NCBI GenBank assembly: GCA_016217625.1
Contig: JACRHK010000002.1
Span: 1 to 8,761, forward strand
Length of the DNA: 8,761 nucleotides
Reading direction: 5' to 3'
DNA from: Nitrospirota bacterium
GTDB taxonomy: Bacteria; Nitrospirota; RBG-16-64-22; JACRHK01
Below the pieces are notes generated by a model. That model searched no databases, had not been told where the DNA came from, and worked only from the letters and a program-made list of their open reading frames with translations. Numbering within the stretch: the stretch's first letter is position 1; each line of letters begins with the position of its first letter. Below, piece by piece: positions 5,895 through 8,761 of this stretch. The translations under genes and the position numbers were made by a program.

Positions 5895-7424
5895 CTAGGA
5901 TTGGGCTGTAGCCGGAGCGGCCGGCGCGCTCTCGACCACCGCGATGAACGCATCAACCACATGGGGGTCGAACTGAGAGCCGGCGCAGCGCTTCAGCTCT
6001 TCGGTGACGCGATCCATGGAGAGGGCTTTGCGGTAGGGACGGTTGGTGGTCATCGCATCGAAGGCGTCGATGACCGCGATAATCCGTGAGACGATGGGGA
6101 TCTCCTCGCCCCGAAGGCCGTCAGGGTACCCCTGGCCGTCGTACCGCTCCTGGTGGTGGTAGACCAGGCCGGCGACGTCGTTCAGAAATTTCACGGAGCG
6201 GAGGATCTCGGCCCCCATCTTGGGATGGGTCTTCATCACGGCGTATTCCTCCGGCGTCAGGCGGGCGGGCTTGTTCAGAATCGCCTCGCTGATACCGATC
6301 TTCCCCACGTCGTGGAGGATGGCCGCGTACCGGAGCTGCTTTCGCTGCTCCCCGTTCAGACCCAGCCGGTCGGCCACGGACAGGGCGTATTGGACAAGCC
6401 GATCGCAGTGCCCGCCTGTGTATTTGTCCTTGGCCTCGATGGCCTGGGCGAGGGCGAGGATCGATCCGAAATGCGCCTCCTCCAACTCGGTCGCCTTCGC
6501 AAGGAGCTCCTTGATCAGCCGGGCGTTCTCGATGGCGCCCGCGGCCTGGCCGCAGAGGATGGAAAGGAACTGCTGATCGCTCAGGCTGAAGGGAGACGCC
6601 TCTTTCCCCTTGAACAGATGGAGGATGCCGATCACCTCCCCAGCGCTGACAAGCGGGACGCTCAGGAGCGAGTTGAACGGCGACCCTTGCAGGGCCTCGT
6701 GGAGCAGGGGGTCGAGGTGGGGGCCGGCATGGACGGCCAAGGGGGCCTTCCGCACCATCATCCCCCGATGCACCCGCTGGATGAGGGCCTGGATGCCCGA
6801 GGTGTTCCACCAGCCGTTGTCACCGTATGCCGCCTGGAGGATCATCTCTCCCCCCTCCCTGTCTCCCCTCTCCTTGAGGGTCACCGCGGCGGCCGTCGCC
6901 CGCACCTCCTCTCCCGCCACCTGGAGGAGGTGGTGGAGCAAGGTCCCCAAGTCGTTTTCGGAGTGGAGGCGCCGGCAGACCTCAAACAGCGGCAGGAGCG
7001 ATTGCAGCCGCGCGTTCTCCCGGAAGAGGCGGTTTTTCTCCAGCGCCTCTTCCACCCGTTCGAGCAGCTCCCGATGGGTGAACGGTTTCAGCAGGAAACC
7101 CTGCGCCCCCAGATGCATCCCCTGGATGGCGTTGTCCACCGTCCCTTGGCCGGTAATGATGATGGCGGGGAGGTCATGGCGGATCTGTTTGGCCCGCCGC
7201 AGCAGGTCGAGCCCGTTCATGCCCGGCATGTGGATGTCGGTGAGCAGCAGGTCGAACGGCTCCGCCTCCAGGCGCTCCAGCGCCTCGCCGGCCTGCGCGA
7301 CGGCCGTGGGATCGTATCCCTGCCCGGAGAGGATCTCCGTGCACAGGTGGCGAATCACCACCTCATCGTCCACGATCAAGATCCGTTCTCCAATTCCGGA
7401 GGCGCGTGCTTCCCGAGCGCTCAT
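5895..7424 (-). CDS. Response regulator with REC, GAF and HD-GYP domains
   Basis: This 509-aa cytosolic signalling protein is predicted to hydrolyse cyclic di-GMP when phosphorylated. The receiver domain (about 14-130) has the acidic pair Asp19/Asp20, the phosphoacceptor Asp63 in LLLTDIHMPG, Thr91 and Lys113 in LLKPF. A GAF-like sensor domain covers about 145-305. The HD-GYP domain (about 315-497) carries HD at 371-372 in ILHDVGKIG, His400 in KTHPKMG, paired His423/His424, and the full signature HQERYDGQGYP ending in G432-Y433-P434, so it looks catalytically intact. There is no DNA-binding domain. The start at 7424 is preferred: it is 4 nt after the TPR gene's stop and AAAGG lies 7 nt upstream. 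An in-frame ATG at 7469 would add 15 residues and overlap the upstream gene by 41 nt. No histidine kinase is in the window, so the partner is unknown. Confidence 0.9.
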   Translation of the reverse strand: MSAREARASGIGERILIVDDEVVIRHLCTEILSGQGYDPTAVAQAGEALERLEAEPFDLLLTDIHMPGMNGLDLLRRAKQIRHDLPAIIITGQGTVDNAIQGMHLGAQGFLLKPFTHRELLERVEEALEKNRLFRENARLQSLLPLFEVCRRLHSENDLGTLLHHLLQVAGEEVRATAAAVTLKERGDREGGEMILQAAYGDNGWWNTSGIQALIQRVHRGMMVRKAPLAVHAGPHLDPLLHEALQGSPFNSLLSVPLVSAGEVIGILHLFKGKEASPFSLSDQQFLSILCGQAAGAIENARLIKELLAKATELEEAHFGSILALAQAIEAKDKYTGGHCDRLVQYALSVADRLGLNGEQRKQLRYAAILHDVGKIGISEAILNKPARLTPEEYAVMKTHPKMGAEILRSVKFLNDVAGLVYHHQERYDGQGYPDGLRGEEIPIVSRIIAVIDAFDAMTTNRPYRKALSMDRVTEELKRCAGSQFDPHVVDAFIAVVESAPAAPATAQS

Positions 7425-7428
7425 CTCC

Positions 7429-8760
7429 CTACCTTTGCCCCCCGACTGACTTTTGCAGGTCGACCTCATAGGTATTCCACTTCCCGCACTGGGGGCAGCG
7501 TCCGGACCATTCAGAGGCGGTCAGGCCGCAGTTCGCGCATTGGTACGGGATCTTCACCACCGGATCAGTCATTGGGAGGGCCTGCTGGAGTTCCTCCACC
7601 GCCTCGCGCAGCGCTCCCCGTCTCAGGTGGATCTGCCCCAGCAAGCGATGGAGGCAGGGTAGGGGGGCAGAGCCGGCATCCACCGCAGTCAGGGTCTCGT
7701 AGGCGTTGTCTATCATCTCGAGCCGGAAATAGAGCTTCCCCAGGAAGAACTGTAGGGTGGCATCGCGGGGGTCTCTGGCCAGGGCTTCCCGGTAGAGGGC
7801 CAGGGCCCGGCTGGGTTCCCCGAGTTCGAGGTAGAGGTCTTCCAAGCGTTGAAGGAAGATAGGGGATCCTGACTGCCGATAGGCGCGCTCCCACAGCTCG
7901 ATGGCCTCCTCCACATCCCCGGCGTCGACGAGGGCCTCTCCCAGACCCAGCAGGGCCGGCGTGAAGTCTTTTTGGAGCTTCAGGATGCTCCGGAAGATCC
8001 GCTTGGCTTTTTCCAGAACCCCCTGCTCCAGCAAGGAGCGCCCGTACTCATACTTGATCCCGAGCAGGCGTTGGTGTTCCAGCTCATGCTCGATGGGTGA
8101 GAGAGCCCCCCGGACAATCTGCTCCTGCGTCTCCAGCACGGCTTCCCATCTGCCCAGGCTCTGGTGGAGGTCGCGCATCCGGATCAGAGCGGTGATGTTC
8201 ATCTCGTCGATCTTCAAGACCTCCTCCAGGACGTGGAGGGCATCCTCCCACCGCTGGGCGACCTCAAAATCGGAGGCCAGGGCGAAGAGGATCTCCACGT
8301 TGCGCCCGTCCAGCTCCCGGGCCCGCTGGTGGAGGCGGATGGCCTCTTCAGCTCCCTTCTCCTTGAGCGCCAGGGTGCCCAGCCGAAGCAATGTCTCCAC
8401 GTGCCGCGGGTCGATAAGGAGGATGCGTTGGAAGAGGGCCATGGCCTCGCCATGCCGCTTCGCCAGAAGGGAGTTGAGGGCTTTGCCGTACAGCTCCTGG
8501 ATCCGGAGGGCGCGTTTTTGATCGCGCGCGGCCTGCCAGCCGACCAAGAACTTGCGGACCTCTCCGGCGAGCACCAACGCGAGCACGAGAAGGGCACCCG
8601 CTGAAAAGGACAGTAGGACCAGTCCGATCTTAGGGAAAGAGTAAGCGATCTCCCGGGTGAGGAGGAGTTCCACCTCGCCGGGGTTCAGGTACTCCAGATA
8701 GAGGTAACCCCCCAGGATGCCCAGGAGGGACAGGAGGAGCAGGAGCAGTTTAACAGGCAA
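7429..8760 (-). CDS. LapA-LapB-like membrane-anchored TPR protein with C-terminal zinc ribbon
   Basis: This 443-aa protein has two N-terminal membrane segments (about 4-22 and 44-66) separated by a short loop, NPGEVELLLTREIAYSFP, the layout of LapA (DUF1049). An array of TPR units follows from about 84 to 396 (for example AEEAIRLHQRARELD and RALALYREALARDP). The C-terminus has a rubredoxin-like metal site, CANC at 408-411 and CPQC at 422-425. In E. coli, LapB (YciM) has the same TPR-rubredoxin order and controls LpxC turnover through FtsH, balancing lipopolysaccharide against phospholipid; LapA is separate there. A comparable inner-membrane role with the TPRs facing the cytoplasm is inferred. 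The gene starts at the window edge. TTG at 8760 fits the expected N-terminus (Met-Pro-Val-Lys, then hydrophobic), but the true start may lie just outside. It is followed after 4 nt by the HD-GYP gene. Confidence 0.85.
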   Translation of the reverse strand: MPVKLLLLLLSLLGILGGYLYLEYLNPGEVELLLTREIAYSFPKIGLVLLSFSAGALLVLALVLAGEVRKFLVGWQAARDQKRALRIQELYGKALNSLLAKRHGEAMALFQRILLIDPRHVETLLRLGTLALKEKGAEEAIRLHQRARELDGRNVEILFALASDFEVAQRWEDALHVLEEVLKIDEMNITALIRMRDLHQSLGRWEAVLETQEQIVRGALSPIEHELEHQRLLGIKYEYGRSLLEQGVLEKAKRIFRSILKLQKDFTPALLGLGEALVDAGDVEEAIELWERAYRQSGSPIFLQRLEDLYLELGEPSRALALYREALARDPRDATLQFFLGKLYFRLEMIDNAYETLTAVDAGSAPLPCLHRLLGQIHLRRGALREAVEELQQALPMTDPVVKIPYQCANCGLTASEWSGRCPQCGKWNTYEVDLQKSVGGQR

Positions 8761-8761
8761 C

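Noticed and set aside
7425..7469. Upstream ATG at 7469 for the HD-GYP regulator
   Set aside because: It would overlap the TPR gene by 41 nt and add residues unlike a receiver-domain N-terminus, whereas the ATG at 7424 follows the upstream stop by 4 nt with AAAGG at good spacing.
6153..7862. A 569-codon open frame on the plus strand opposite the HD-GYP and TPR genes
   Set aside because: The minus-strand genes have complete, recognisable domains through the same DNA. The antisense frame has no family motif and no plausible ribosome site, and long antisense frames are expected in GC-rich coding DNA.

Overview
The window comes from a GC-rich, Gram-negative-type bacterial chromosome. The outer-membrane assignment rests on a LapA/LapB-like lipopolysaccharide-control protein at the right end. 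The gene mix (class II fumarase, Nudix ADP-ribose pyrophosphatase, orotate phosphoribosyltransferase, D-aminoacylase, class I amidotransferase-like hydrolase, REC-GAF-HD-GYP regulator) and the Shine-Dalgarno-rich gene starts would suit a deltaproteobacterium, an NC10 bacterium (Methylomirabilis type) or a similar lineage. That placement is inference only; no phylogenetic marker is present.

Layout. Positions 62-469 (minus) encode a small charged helical protein of unknown function. It is divergent from fumC (619-2064, plus), and the 149-bp gap between them holds two back-to-back sigma70-like promoters. fumC overlaps a Nudix hydrolase gene (2036-2572) by 29 nt, so the two are probably cotranscribed. 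The gap 2573-2874 has no gene I can support. It holds a cluster of nested inverted repeats resembling a dispersed intergenic repeat, followed by a candidate promoter for pyrE (about 2875-3420). pyrE is followed on the same strand by an N-acyl-D-amino-acid deacylase-family amidohydrolase (3471-5054) and, with an ATGA overlap, a peptidase C26/PuuD-like hydrolase (5051-5764). This looks like one transcription unit combining pyrimidine synthesis with amide-bond hydrolysis.

The plus-strand block meets a minus-strand block at 5765-5894. That gap contains a 91-bp imperfect inverted repeat whose arms are built from 8-nt tandem units. The minus-strand block starts at the right edge with a membrane-anchored TPR protein that appears to fuse a LapA-like two-helix membrane domain to a LapB-like TPR/rubredoxin module. 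Four nucleotides later comes a response regulator with receiver, GAF and HD-GYP domains, predicted to be a cyclic-di-GMP phosphodiesterase. The pairing suggests that envelope control and second-messenger signalling are cotranscribed here.

Most of the window is ordinary housekeeping and accessory metabolism. I found no mobile element, CRISPR array, rRNA or tRNA, and nothing that clearly amounts to a new system. The points most worth checking are the LapA-LapB fusion with its HD-GYP partner, the octamer-built inverted repeat, and the D-aminoacylase/C26 hydrolase pair.
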